This document shows, piece after piece, positions 44,861 to 56,198 of a stretch of 64,000 nt of DNA. A model generated the notes under the pieces. It saw only the letters and a program-made list of their open reading frames with translations, was not told the DNA's origin and did not search any database. The stretch's first letter is position 1. Every line of letters begins with the position of its first letter. Source of the DNA: Polytrichum commune (lineage: Eukaryota > Streptophyta > Polytrichopsida > Polytrichales > Polytrichaceae); the NCBI GenBank assembly GCA_950295325.1, contig OX485805.1:15549501-15613500 (forward strand), given 5' to 3'. Made by a program: the position numbers and the translations under genes.

Positions 44861-45229
44861 CTATAAGTGAACGAATATTGTCATTGGGAGAGGGGGGGGG
44901 GGGATGGTGGATGAGTTCATCCGTTGGCCCAAAACCCTACCTTCTCTTGTCGCCAACCTGTGATGAACTATTGTCATGGGTGATTGAAATTTGGATGAGA
45001 AAATCGCTTGGTAAGTGACGGTGATTGCAACATTGTAAATCTATAATCCTTCAAATACTTACCTGGAATGACAAATGATGTTGGGTTAACATTTAGTGTT
45101 GGTGACATTGTACCGCGGTTTACGATTAATATTAGTATTGAGCGAGACGTTGTCGAATTGGTGACACTAGATACCATGTTTAGTGTAGTTATAGATGAAC
45201 CGGTTGAAGTTACAAGGACTTTGTTCAAG

Positions 45230-45375
45230 AAAATTGCCGATTAGTTTAGAGTAATTTAGAGAATATACCTCAAACTTATAAAGAGAAACTGAAAGATGTC
45301 AACATGAAAGTGGTTGCTCCTCACTTATGGGCATCTACGAGGCCCTATCCGGGCCTCGACATGCACAAAAATCAG
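45230..45375 (-). repeat. Dispersed repeat D4, minus-strand copy
   Basis: Shares 'GAGAATATACCTCAAA', 'TAAAGAGAAACTGAAAGATG' and 'TCAACATG' with 48.6 kb. Confidence 0.5.
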
Positions 45376-46722
45376 TAATTTAAGCTCCTTGGTTTTCATT
45401 TATAGTGAGTGGCGCCAAAATTGACTCTAAAGTGGATGGTGCCAAAATTTCTTATCTTAAGCATTGCATGCATACATTATATTAGATTGGTAAAGTTATA
45501 GATGTTGTTGCTCATGAGCAATTGAAAGGGGATTCGAGTGCGGAAAAGGATGTCTTATTTGAACTTTTTATGCAAGAGTTGTATCTAGAGTTCCAAGTTT
45601 TATAGGTAGATGATCTAAAATTAACAAACAAACATGATGTTAAAGGGGTTGACATTCTCCCAATCCATATTTGCTTATTATGCGAGACGTTAGGGTGTTG
45701 GTTTAGGACGGGGTGTCGGTTTTAGCATGTTGGAACTTGTCTCAAATCAACTCGTTCATCAAGTTCGTCAAGTTGGATATCTTAATGTAATTTATGATTC
45801 ATGGTTCAAGTACACAACATGGGTGGCCTTGGAGGCCAAGACATACTTAGGATAACGAAAATCAATGTCACACATACCGCCATTCTTATAAAAAAAATTA
45901 AAAAAAAAACTCCCCTTGGTGTTAAGTCATGCAATAAAAGGAATTTTTCAAACTCATAGAGCTATGAAACTTCGTTTTAAGATGTGTTTGAGGACTTAGT
46001 ATAGGTATAGTATAGGTAAGTTGTACATTGGGCCCCTTTACCCCTTTCAAGGCTAAATTTCACCAATAGCCCACTAGGAGGGCAACATGGTCTCAACTAT
46101 TATGGTAGTAAAATCGGCACTAGCAATCTTTGAGGACTCTAGATTGAGCATGTCGGTTTAACAAAGCCATTGTTTGGTACCATGTCCTTTACTCATACAA
46201 TATGCAGCCTTTACGTGGTCACTATTTTTTTTCCACTAGAAACATATATTTGAGCGGTAAGACTGGACACTACTAACACATGCGTTATGTTGAGATCAGA
46301 CTACGTGCCCAAAACTTACACGCCATTCTAGATTCATGCGGTAGCACAAACCTGGAAGGCATGTAAAGGGAAAGAGCGCCTTCAGTTTGACCTCCCATAA
46401 CTTTTGCATCCCAACTCCAATTTTGAAACTGAAAATGACAACCTTACTAACGAGACCAAAAACAAACCGTGGTCCAATTCAACGTCCCAACTTGTTTATG
46501 GAGTTCAAAGTGGGCACAAGAATGCCACATATAAGATACACCGATGTGCCTAATATAACATGCTCGATTCGGGAAACTTGGAGAGGGAGGGTCAACGTGA
46601 TTTGTAGCAAGACTTACAAGCCACAAGTTGTCTGTTTTTTTAGGGCTTTGACATTCTTACTTGGGGTCCGAGAGAAACACGAGATTTGCGCAGATTATAT
46701 GTTGCCGAGTTTTGTGGGTTTT

Positions 46723-46743
46723 GGGGGGGTGGTGGGGGGGGGG
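46723..46743 (+). other. G-rich run with quadruplex potential
   Basis: G7, T, GG, T, then G10. It meets a loose G-quadruplex pattern on the plus strand. Confidence 0.5.
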
Positions 46744-47149
46744 TGCTAGTATCCAGGAAGAAACAAACGAACAAACAAATAAATAAAGAAAACAAAGGTG
46801 CAGTAGTAGTATCGTACGTTTTAGGGGGACGCAATGAACTCCTTTATTGAGACGCGGGGTTTGAATGAGAGAGAGATGGTGCAAGTGTGCACTAAGTGAG
46901 AGAGAGAGAGAGAAGCTAAAACCCTAGCTACTCGAGCTCCCACCCCCCTAACTTAAAGAGTAGAAGCACCGCCGGATAACGGCCCAGTTTTAGGGCCCAA
47001 AAGTCCCAGACCGTGGCATGCAAGAAAACTCCCAAAAAGCCTCACCCACCTTCACGTGACTAACTAAGGAACGTAGGTGTACGTGTTCTCGGTTTGTTGT
47101 TGCTCTAAGTTGAGGCGAGGTATATGTGGCTCTAATGTGGGCACTTTTA

Positions 47150-47300
47150 GACATTTACGACCGTTGGATCGGATCGGATCGGAAATTGTCTCCTGCAGTT
47201 AGCAGTTGCGAAGATTTATCATTTCAAGTTTTAGAATTAGGGTTAAGATGTGAAAGTTATAAGAGTTTGAAGCGAAGATTCTTTTTTGTCCTTCTCGAAA
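47150..47300 (+). repeat. Dispersed repeat D3, fragment
   Basis: 'CCGTTGGATCGGATCGG' (three GGATC units), 'CATTTCAAGTTTTAGAAT', 'AAAGTTATAAGAGTTTGAAG' as in 54.8 kb. Confidence 0.55.
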
Positions 47301-48436
47301 GGTCACCTTTACCCTCTCAGTTTTTGCATACAAGTATTTATTTAGCAAAAATGTTTGCATATCATGTCTCCTCGTGAAAATGAGTCACCTAAATAGCAAA
47401 AGATCACGCACGAGTCGAAGACTCTTTATTTTGGTCAACCTTGTCTCCTTATAAGTTTTGACACCATTTGACGTACATGGAGTTGATTGTTTGTAGGAGC
47501 GATCTTATTGTCCATTGGAATGACAAAGACCCAAATTACAGATGTGAATTGCTTGGCACCCTTGAGATACGTACCCAAAATTAGGCTATCCCATCTCGTG
47601 ATTTTATATTTTTTTTCTTAACAAAATTAAAATGATGTGTCCAATAATTCTAATCAAAAGTAAGTAAAAAGCACCCAATAAAAAGTCATCAAGGGGACAT
47701 CATAGCAAGAAAGATGTATTGACTTTGAGCCTAGACTCGACTACATTTACTTAACAAAACCTCTAGGGGTTAAGTTAAGGGCTCATATATATATACATAT
47801 CGCCTCGTTCCGAAGGTGGACTCCAAGTCTCCCACCGGGAAAGATTCTCCACAAGTACTAACTCATGTCATTGATGAAGTTGACTTAAAGGTGTTGAACA
47901 TACGTTCACTTTGGTGAGGGTGTTGAAACGAAAGGCAATGTTGGAAAAGGACGACTTTGTACTACTTGTAAGGAGTTATAGGAGGTCACATGGATCATGT
48001 GGTGTTGCCATTAGACCCATGACGACATCGAAATCCTTTATCCTTGTAGATTTCTAGAGTATAGCTAGGTGTAGCTAGGTCATTAGTTGTTGTGTTCTTC
48101 CAAGAGAGTGCACCGTGCTTTCGAGGGTGATCTCCGAGGCCCATATGGGAGAATGACCAACAACACAATCTCTAGAACCGAGTGTGTCGTTGGAAAGTTG
48201 ATGTTTGTTACTTCCTTTGCTCTCCAAAGTGTTCATTCAATGAAACATGTAGGACTCGATAAGTAGCTCACAATCTAACATCTCAAAATTGAAATTCCAT
48301 GATGTTTTTCTATACTATAAGAAATAAATAGTATCACGATGATGTTTTCTACATCAATATGAGTTGTTGCAAATACCGTGAGATTGAGGGATGTGGTCAT
48401 CAACATCAAATAATCAAACTAGTGTAGCTTGCAAAG

Positions 48437-48462
48437 CGAAGATCACACGTGTGTGATCTTCG
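48437..48462. repeat. Perfect 26-bp palindrome
   Basis: CGAAGATCACACG followed immediately by its exact complement. No spacer. Confidence 0.95.
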
Positions 48463-48499
48463 GGATGACATTCGTTGCTACTACGTGGAGTAGTTTTGG

Positions 48500-48710
48500 T
48501 AAACCAAGACCGAGGGAATACTTGCAAAAAAATAACTGGTCGGAATTCATTACTTCATGAAAATTTCCGATCATTTTAGAGGAATCTATGGAACATACCT
48601 CAAATCGATAAAGAGAAACCGAAAGATAGCAACATGTACGTGGTTGGAACTTGGAAACATTAGGGTTTTGACCCATTATGATGCCCAAAAATCTCCCCGG
48701 ACACTCCATC
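48500..48710 (-). repeat. Dispersed repeat D4, minus-strand copy
   Basis: On the plus strand: 'CCGATCATTTTAGAGGAAT', 'AACATACCTCAAATCGATAA', 'GATAGCAACATGTACGTGG', 'CCCAAAAATCTCCCCGGACA'. These are complements of the D4 landmarks. Confidence 0.6.
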
Positions 48711-49500
48711 TTGTTTGCTCCTCTACGTTGCATGTACATGCATTGGCTCTCACCATCCCCCAAAGCTCCCAACCACAACCCCCGTTCAAGTTACCAAAAG
48801 TTATACTCGCAAAAGTTGCACATGCACCAAGTTTTGAATAATTTGTTTGTTTGTTTGTTGTGGCACGTACAATGCACAAAAATATCATTGTTAAGAGAAA
48901 CTTAAAATAGGCATTATGCCATCCCCATCCTTCATAACCACATGATCATGGATAAGAGTTGGTCAACGGACATCCCATGTCAATGTAAAAACATTGACGT
49001 TGTTTTCTCTTTCTTTTCTTGTTTTGTAGGTGAACGAACATGCTCAAAGTGGATGGATGGAGGGGTTCATTTTGGATGACACGTGTATGAGGTCTTCCAT
49101 GCCAGAGTTTGAGCGTTCTCTATGAAGTTGTCTCCATGCCAACAAATACAAGGTCCTTAACCCTTAAAGGACAATGCTGCCCCACGGGCTTGGTATTATT
49201 TTGGGAGAATCTTGTTCAAAACTTCTACTCCATTGCATCAAATGGGGCTTTTAGAATGCCAAATCGAGCACCTTAACAAGATCTATACTTCTTTAGAATA
49301 GAGCCTATGTAAATTAATTGGTTAATCATGCTTAAAATGAATTTTATAAGATATTTTGGGTGTGGTATCGGGAAAGCATATGTCCTTTAAGGGTTAACAA
49401 ACAATATTTAAGCATAACCAAAGCACCACTTTGGTTTATGCCATGTGATTTTATCTATTGTTAGATATGTTAAAGTCTAAATTGGGATCAAACACCCCGA
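48711..49500. other. Intergenic, nothing recognised
   Basis: Contains a (TTTG)n run near 48843-48858. A 94-codon frame on the plus strand (48557-48841) lies in repeat DNA. No gene. Confidence 0.4.
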
Positions 49501-49771
49501 ACTACTCTACACCATTTATGATAATTAGTGTCGCGCACCGAATTACTCTATTTGCAAAGGGCCTACACTACATGCTTAAGATAGGCATGCACCTCGTAAC
49601 ACTATTGAACCCACTCATGCCAAGATATCAGTAAGCGCACTTGAACGCCAAGTGTCATGAGGTGACACTTATGATAAAGTTGGTATTCATCACTGTAACC
49701 TAGCATACACCTCAAAATGGGGTAAGTGACACTATTACGCATGTGACACTAAACACCATAGACGGAGTAGT
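49501..49771 (+). mobile_element. GTGACACTAAA-type element, short copy
   Basis: ACTACTCTACACCATTTATG...TTAGTGTC at left, and its inverse (GTGACACTAAACACC...GGAGTAGT) at right. The internal block 'CCAAGTGTCATGAGGTGACA' is shared with 56.2 and 62.8 kb. At ~271 bp it lacks the middle part present in the other two, so it is a deletion derivative. Target duplication not fixed. Confidence 0.72.
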
Positions 49772-50343
49772 GAACCTAAATTGGGATGAATTAGCAACCA
49801 ACCTACAGGGGTCGGTTTTTACCTTTACCCCCTCAACGGGTTTTAAGGAACCAAAGTGTTCATGCTTCCTGATCAGTGCTAGCAGTATTAGAAAATGTGG
49901 TCTTAGAACATTCCTAGTCCACTCTTTAACAATGATTGTTATAGATTGGACTTGACACATATAAACGGCGTTAGTTTGTCTACCCCTACGAAATTGAAAG
50001 CGTGTTCTAGCTAGACCCCACAATCCTAATGAGTTAGTGTTGACTAAGTTAATTAGGTATGTTTTCTTACGAAGCCAAGGCTCATTATAATTAAGTTCGG
50101 AGGGGATTTAATTCAAACCGGTGACCCCGATTCAATGAGGGATTCCATGCACAGGGTCAAGAATGTCAGCAATATTCTTGCGCAACAGGTAGCTTTACCA
50201 ATCCGGATTCCGGATAGGCCTGAGGTGGAGATGCTCTTTTGGGCAGGGAAAAAAAATAAAAAAAATAAAAATACTGACTACACATAAGGCATGTGGGGCC
50301 TTTATAATTGACATTTGCGACTCTGCCATTGGAAGTGCTATCC
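49772..50343. other. Intergenic, nothing recognised
   Basis: No gene. It includes an A-rich (AAATAAA)n tract at 50250-50272. Confidence 0.35.
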
Positions 50344-50351
50344 GCCAGCAC

Positions 50352-51012
50352 CAGAGTTGGGGAAGTTTTTGAAGCCTTAGTGGCTAATTGCCGGTAGTTG
50401 CTACGAAGGGTCGGATTTTTCCCAATTTACATCGGCAAGAGCCGGTCTTTTGTAAAATCAATCGGCCAATTGCCTATATTTTCATATTTTCATTGGCCAA
50501 TATCCGATTAAATGGAATTTATATTGGCACTAATTGCTTAAAAAATGTATGAAAAGTTATTAGAAATCATTTCTTAGTACAAGATCTTGAATAAGTGAAA
50601 AGAAAAGGCATGTTCAAAACTTTAAATTTGAAGAGTTAATATCCTTGGCAGGAATTGAACCTAGCAATGCCTTCACCGCTTGAAGGCCAAGGGTCCCCCA
50701 ATTCTTCATAGAAGCAATTGGATTTGGTCATGGAAAGGTTGCATAATTCAAAAAGTTTAAGGTTTAGGGTACTTTCTCAAGTGCATCATCAGATGCCCCA
50801 GACAAATAACGCTCTCGATGCTTCTGGCTGAAATCCATTAACTCACAAGAAGAATCGGCTACATTTCCGGGACATTTTCTTGTCCATTGGCTAATTGCCG
50901 GAGGATTGAAATTACAATCGGATTGCCATCCGATGGTTGGAAATTTGGACCGGCCATGAGAGGAAATCCATCGGCTGATAATGAACTAGCCGTCGTTTTT
51001 CCCCGAACATAG
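50352..51012 (-). mobile_element. hAT-like non-autonomous element, copy 3
   Basis: A 661-bp copy of the 18076/33642 element, starting CAGAGTTGGGGAAG and ending CCCCGAACATAG. The 8-bp flanks GCCAGCAC (50344-50351) and GCCGGCAC (51013-51020) differ at one base. The tRNA-like block is at 50643-50692. No ORF. Confidence 0.87.
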
Positions 51013-51043
51013 GCCGGCACCACCTAGTTAAGCGCGTACTAAA

Positions 51044-51170
51044 GGGCCACTTCACGCACAAGATTGAAGGCCCGTGACCATTGCATTCCAAAATTTGTCA
51101 TTGGTCGCAAAGGTCAAGACCGTCCAAGTTCACTTCACACTAACTGAGAATGTGAAGGTCTACACAAATT
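51044..51170 (+). mobile_element. Tourist-like family T-A, truncated end
   Basis: GGGCCACTTCACGCACAAG then AAGGCCCGTGACCATTGCA and GTCCAAGTTCACTTCACACT match the left ends at 26928 and 59785. The other end is missing. Confidence 0.6.
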
Positions 51171-51179
51171 AGTCTCTAA

Positions 51180-51950
51180 AACTAGGATTTAAGTATATTT
51201 GAATTGATGCATTCTTTTTGGGACAATTTCTACCGCCAATGTGACGTTAATTTGGTCAATCCCGCATAGAGTAGTTGCCGTTAGTTTATGGAGAGCCATG
51301 TTTATCGTGGACATTGACGACAAATGCCACATGTCCATGAATGACATTCTGGAAACCATTGCCCACAAATTTTGCGACTGAAGAGTGGCTCACACAACAT
51401 GGAAATTCACCATTGGAATCATCGATTCCATGAAAGCAAAACCTAGGCACAAATGCATGTGGAGACCATTAGATTGGCAAAATGGGATCTTTGGAAAGAA
51501 CATTGTCCTCCCTTAGCAAGCACTCCATAATTTGGGTTCTTTTGAGGGGGATCACGTTATGCTCAATATGAGTGGAAAGGAATGATTTTACGTTTCACAA
51601 TAACATGTGGGACATCATGAAAAGGTCAATAATAATAACAAGGTCTCCTTGAGTATGCTACACATGCATGGGATGCATCTCGTAGAGGAGCAGCCAAGGA
51701 CATTACTTACAAGGATATGCTAGGGACTGTGATGAAATATGGGGAGGGAACGAGCTTCTTTACCACCAAGATAACACTAAAACTATGCATTGGAATGTCA
51801 AAGCATCTAATCTTGTCTTTGTCAACCATGCTTAGGTTGTATATGGATAAAGGTGTGTCAAGGCTTCATTGGGTGCACCCAAGAGCGTTTTACCACGCTC
51901 TCTTTAAGAAGTTCATGATGAGTTTGTTATGTTTTGGGGCATTGATATAA
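51180..51950 (+). pseudogene. Possible degenerate coding remnant, family unknown
   Basis: Short plus-strand stretches read like protein across several frames, with stops between: DNFYRQCDVNLV, then AHAWDASRRGAAKDITYKDM, then MLGTVMKYGEGTSFF and ITLKLCIGMSKHLI (last frame 51717-51950). I do not recognise the family. A decayed transposon ORF is the likeliest explanation, but chance is not excluded. Confidence 0.25.
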
Positions 51951-52314
51951 ATATTTTCAATTAAAAAATAACCGCCAATATGGCATACACTAGATAGCAA
52001 AACTACACAAATATGGTTGTTGGCAAACATGGTATACAAACATTCAAAGTTGTGGTTGTTGTGTTGTTGCTTTGGCTATTGCAGTTTGATGTCTTTGTCC
52101 CCACAAGTGCACATCCCTTTCTATTTTGGACAAGTGGTTTGTCCAAATATACCCAAATGTCAGTTCTAAGAAGACTAATTCCATCACAAGATGTGGGAGG
52201 AACCACACATATTGTGGACTACTCTTGAAACACAATTGTTCTACTCTCTACTCACATCATGAACCTAATACTTAGACAAGCAATGCCGGTGGAAGTGTCC
52301 CCTTCCTCATCAAA
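51951..52314. other. Intergenic, nothing recognised
   Basis: Short frames overlap on both strands with no motif. No repeat landmark seen. Confidence 0.35.
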
Positions 52315-52400
52315 CATGTATGTGATTTACAATTGCTAACTAGATGAGACAATTCATGATTGTTTTCTCATCTAGTCATCAATTATAAATCATGTATATG
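52315..52400. repeat. 86-bp imperfect hairpin
   Basis: CATGTATGTGATTTACAATT at left against CATATACATGATTTATAATT read on the other strand from the right. ACTAGATGAGA and TCTCATCTAGT form the inner stem. A related half lies near 53745-53780. Confidence 0.8.
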
Positions 52401-53859
52401 TATATTGCCTTCAAGTACCTAAGGTTCAACCTTATCTAACATTTTTCTGAGCAACAAGAGCCTCACGCCATGGCCAATTTTTAAACTCTTTGGAGAGAGA
52501 GAGACTCTTCACCTTGATCATAGCCACGAGCTCCATATGTAAATTCGGAACGCCATCCCAAATAGGTGACCAATTTAGAGAGGTGAGAGAAATTTGTTTG
52601 CTAGCCTTAAGGTATACAATAGGTTAATAAGAGGGTTCTTGGTTTGATGGTGAGCCCTCCAACAATCTATGACATTTGAGAGCGTCACTACTAAAGAGTG
52701 TTGGGGCACACAATATCCTTCCAATTAACACATATTTTCTACATTAGGGTTTGTGGGCTATATTTGGTCACTCTTCTTTATGAAACACCTACATTGAAGT
52801 GGTGTGTAGCAAAGTTCGTAATTATGAAATGTCATCCAAAATACAAATTTTACGATGAGAATTTTCCTCAAAACAAATCAACCATCCCATATTCAATGGT
52901 TAACCCTTAAAGATCAAAGTGTATTCATGAGAATTAGAATAAAGTTTGAATGATTACACTAAAAAACAAGTTGTTACAAATTTACATGGAAGTTACATCC
53001 ATACAGTTGAACAGTGAATTTTACATCTCACCATGGCAAACCCATGTTTGTGATATTAATTGCAATTAGCCATAGACAATTCATAGCAATGTACTATTTA
53101 ACAAAATTATGTCCCAATGCTCAAAACTAAGTTATGCACAACATGGTTTGCAAGATGGAAAAACACAAGTATACATAGAAATGGTGGCTACCTATACTTA
53201 GATATCTCATAGAATGTATATTGAATCCATTCACATGCTTGACCGTATTTGTGCCCTAATTTCAACTTCTTTCTTCAATTCAAGAATCAAATTGAAAGAA
53301 TAAAGCTATTACAACAAGGATCAATAAATGATTGAATATGAAGTCATCAACAACAGATTTCAATCACATGAGTTACAACTTACAAACCCATGCTAAGGTT
53401 TTGATTAGGTTTAAGATGTAAGACCGTTGATAGCCTATGTGATTAATCAAAGAGAATAGAAACCTCCACTTTGACCTCCTACAATCTTTGTATGTGAACT
53501 CCAAATTTACGTCATAACCCTACTACGCAGTTAGATGATGGTCTTTTCCTAAAGGAGCAAGTTTTAATCTCAAAAAAAACGAATCTATAGTTGCTTGTTG
53601 AAAATTCCACAATGTGCATCATGAGTGCTCCCCATAAAAGGGAAACCCTCGACTTAAGTGAGGATTATTTTGCTCGATACATGGTCCCACAAAGCAAAGC
53701 CAAGGAGTTGAGTACAATTATGGACTTGAGATGAACACACGAGTGATTTACAATTGTTGACTAGACGAGACAATTCTTGATACGATTCAATGGCCAAAAG
53801 TGTCATGGAGTTGAAAATGCCCACAATGGGACCACATACCCCATAGTTGCTTTGTGCCA
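52401..53859. other. Intergenic, nothing recognised
   Basis: AT-rich. Small frames only; no element ends found. Confidence 0.4.
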
Positions 53860-54240
53860 CCAGAGCTGAGGTAGACGTGTCTGATTCAGTTTCTGAATCA
53901 GACACGTATATTTGAGTGGTAAGTGGTTTGGTGTGGCTTCAAGAATGGACACCAGAAAGACACATGTTGAAAAATAGATTGGACTGCACAATCAGAACAT
54001 GATGACCATTCTAAGCTCAATAGTCAACATATTTTGGGGGACCAAAATGACCAGTTTAACGAGCATGAGAATTCTCACTTTGATAACGAATAAGACAGTC
54101 ATATAAGCTCCAAACGTTATGAGAAAAGTGACTATGGCCTCGATTTGGATTTGCTAATCACCTTGTACTAATCGTGTGTTCCATATCCTAGGAGAAGTTG
54201 GCTAGTTGACAAAAGTAACCATTTACGGCCCATCTCCCTT
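53860..54240 (+). repeat. Dispersed repeat D1
   Basis: Landmarks: 'GAGGTAGACGTGTCTGATTC', 'AAGAATGGACACCAGAAAGA', 'AGCTCAATAGTCAACATA', 'CTTTGATAACGAATAAGACA', 'CTTGTACTAATCGTGTGTTC', 'CCTAGGAGAAGTTGGCTAG'. Compared with 12.5 kb, the segment after GATTCA is replaced by the palindrome at 53875. Confidence 0.7.
53875..53907. repeat. Perfect short hairpin inside D1
   Basis: ACGTGTCTGATTCAG, a TTT loop, then the exact complement. In other D1 copies only the left arm is present at this point, so the right arm is an inverted duplication made in this copy. Confidence 0.9.
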
Positions 54241-54764
54241 CGTATGAAAACCCCGCAAACTTTTTGGGCACATGTTGCGACACGCACATCATGTGTGAGT
54301 ACCATGATTGTAGGAGAGTGCAAGGCCTTGTACTTCCAACAAAGGGGAGGGGGGGGGGGCTCCACTCCCAAGGGGAAAGATCAATGTTGCTTTTTTGCGG
54401 TTGGTGTTTGGCTTACACGAAAGGAACGGCCTACGTGGCTTCCTTCAACCCCACATTTCAAGCCTCAAGATTTTCGTCCAACACTATGCATGTGGAGACC
54501 TTTAATTTTGCTCCCAATGCACCAATTGGGCGCGAAATAGGAGCTCCAATCGGGTGCAACCAAATTTTTGTGGGTGGGCCCCAATCCTACTCAGCAAGGC
54601 TTTGGCCTCCATTCTTGCTTGCTTGTGGGTGAGAGAGACTTGGCACCACATGCGTTCTTGTTGTTGTTGTTGTTGCTTCATTAGGTCGTACAACCGACCG
54701 TTTAAGGCACCTAGTGTCACGTGGACCCACGCTGGACACTTCCAACTCCTTGTACGATCTCGCC
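54241..54764. other. Intergenic, nothing recognised
   Basis: G run at ~54348-54358 and (TTG)n at 54658-54676. Frames of 72-122 codons overlap on both strands (54244-54632 plus, 54502-54720 minus) without motifs. Confidence 0.35.
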
Positions 54765-55420
54765 CGTTGGATTGAATCGAGAATTGTCATATCTGCTCAA
54801 CAATTGTGAATCACGCATATTGTCATTTCATGTATCATGATAAGAGGCGAGGTGCAAAAAACAGGAGAGGTTGAAGTTGAGATTTTTCTTTTCTTTTCTC
54901 TTCTCTTCTCTTTTCGTGGTCACATAGGCCTTCCCAAACTGTGTTGCCATTGAACTTGGAATAAGTAATATGCTTTGGGCACATAGACCAATTTCATCAA
55001 ACGATATGTCTTTCTGGTGTACAACCGTGTAAGATATCTAGTATTACATGTCCCTGTTGCGGGCACTTCCAAATCCCAATACAATCTTGCCAGTTGGATG
55101 AAATCGGGAGTTGTCATATCTAGTTAACGATTGCAAATCATGCATATTGTCATCTTAGGTTTCATAATCAAACGTGAGATGCACAAAATACAAGAGGTCA
55201 AAATTGAAATTGTGTTTTTTCCTCTTTAAGTGGTCACGTAGGCCTTCCCAAAGTGTGTCATTGGTTGAACTTATTAGAATGGGTAATATGTTTTCAACAC
55301 ATAGACCGATTTCAACAAACGACGTGTCTTTTTGGTGTCGATCCCTTAATACAAGCCTTGCCATATGCCAATTGAGTATAGAAGTCCAAATAAGAGGAGT
55401 GAGCACATAAAGCCCACATA
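54765..55420 (+). repeat. Two tandem copies of dispersed repeat D3
   Basis: Copy one (54765-55035) and copy two (55085-55350) share in order: 'CCGTTGGATTGAATCGAG / CAGTTGGATGAAATCGGG', 'ATTGTCATATCT/GTTGTCATATCT', 'GATGCACAAAATACAAGAGG', 'GTGGTCACATAGGCCTTCCC / GTGGTCACGTAGGCCTTCCC', 'GCACATAGACCAATTTCATC / ACACATAGACCGATTTCAAC', then 'TGTCTTTTTGGTGT'. This gives the fullest D3 unit, about 270-320 bp. Confidence 0.75.
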
Positions 55421-56198
55421 GCTTATGTTGTCACCCATGGCAACCCATTGATTATTGTATTGCGCATGTAAGATTTGGGATATTTTAATCAACTTTTTTG
55501 TTCATGCTTTTTTTAAAGGAAAAAGAGAAAAAAAAAACCACAATCAATCAATTTTTAAAAACATACAACTTGTATGCCCAATAATGACAAAAAGATTGTA
55601 AACAAACAAGCATCCCTAAGATGTGCAAAACGCATGTATCAAAGAATCAATTTCATCTAATCACATGCAGGGGCATCTCCATGCCTAGGCTTAGGTAAAT
55701 CGGGCCAACCTTGGGCCCACTTGAAAACCCAGGTCATATACAAAAAATGACATTTTTCCTACAAAAATATGCACTAGATAAAATTTGATTTTCTGAGCGT
55801 ATCTACCTTGAAAATCAAGGCTCGCAACACCCCTGACCACCTGGAAACCCCCGCATGATAATACCAACCTACTTTCAACAAATTTACACACTACACATGC
55901 ATATGTTCATCAAGTCCAAGATTTCAACATTTTGAAATAGTGCATGGAAAACTGAGAGTTTAGGAATGTTCTTGAATTCACTCTCCCAAACTTTCTAATT
56001 TTTCAAAGGAGCTGCCCAATCATCCACATATCAAGAAATTTAAATACTAGACAAATACAAAGCCAACCTTGGCCGAAAGTACAATAATACATGTACATGG
56101 ATGAAAATGGAATGAACCGTGTATAGGACGCCAGTTGAACTTTCACTCTTATCAGGTTCCAAAAGTAGCATATATAACTACACTAGACACCCATAATT
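55421..56198. other. Intergenic, nothing recognised
   Basis: AT-rich. A minus-strand 66-codon frame (55691-55891) has no motif. Confidence 0.4.

Larger units (their letters stand above)
44861..48436. other. Repeat-derived intergenic DNA
   Basis: No gene recognised. It contains a minus-strand D4 copy near 45230-45375, a G-rich run at 46723-46743, a (GA)n tract near 46895 and a D3 fragment at 47150-47300. The 120-codon plus-strand frame at 46387-46749 ends in the G run and shows no motif. Confidence 0.4.

Noticed and set aside
46387-46749. 120-codon plus-strand frame
   Set aside because: It ends in the G-rich run, has no motif, and there is no splice or promoter context.
51180-51950. A specific transposase or gag assignment for the protein-like fragments
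   Set aside because: The fragments look coding-derived, but I could not match them to a named family, so only an unknown remnant is reported.
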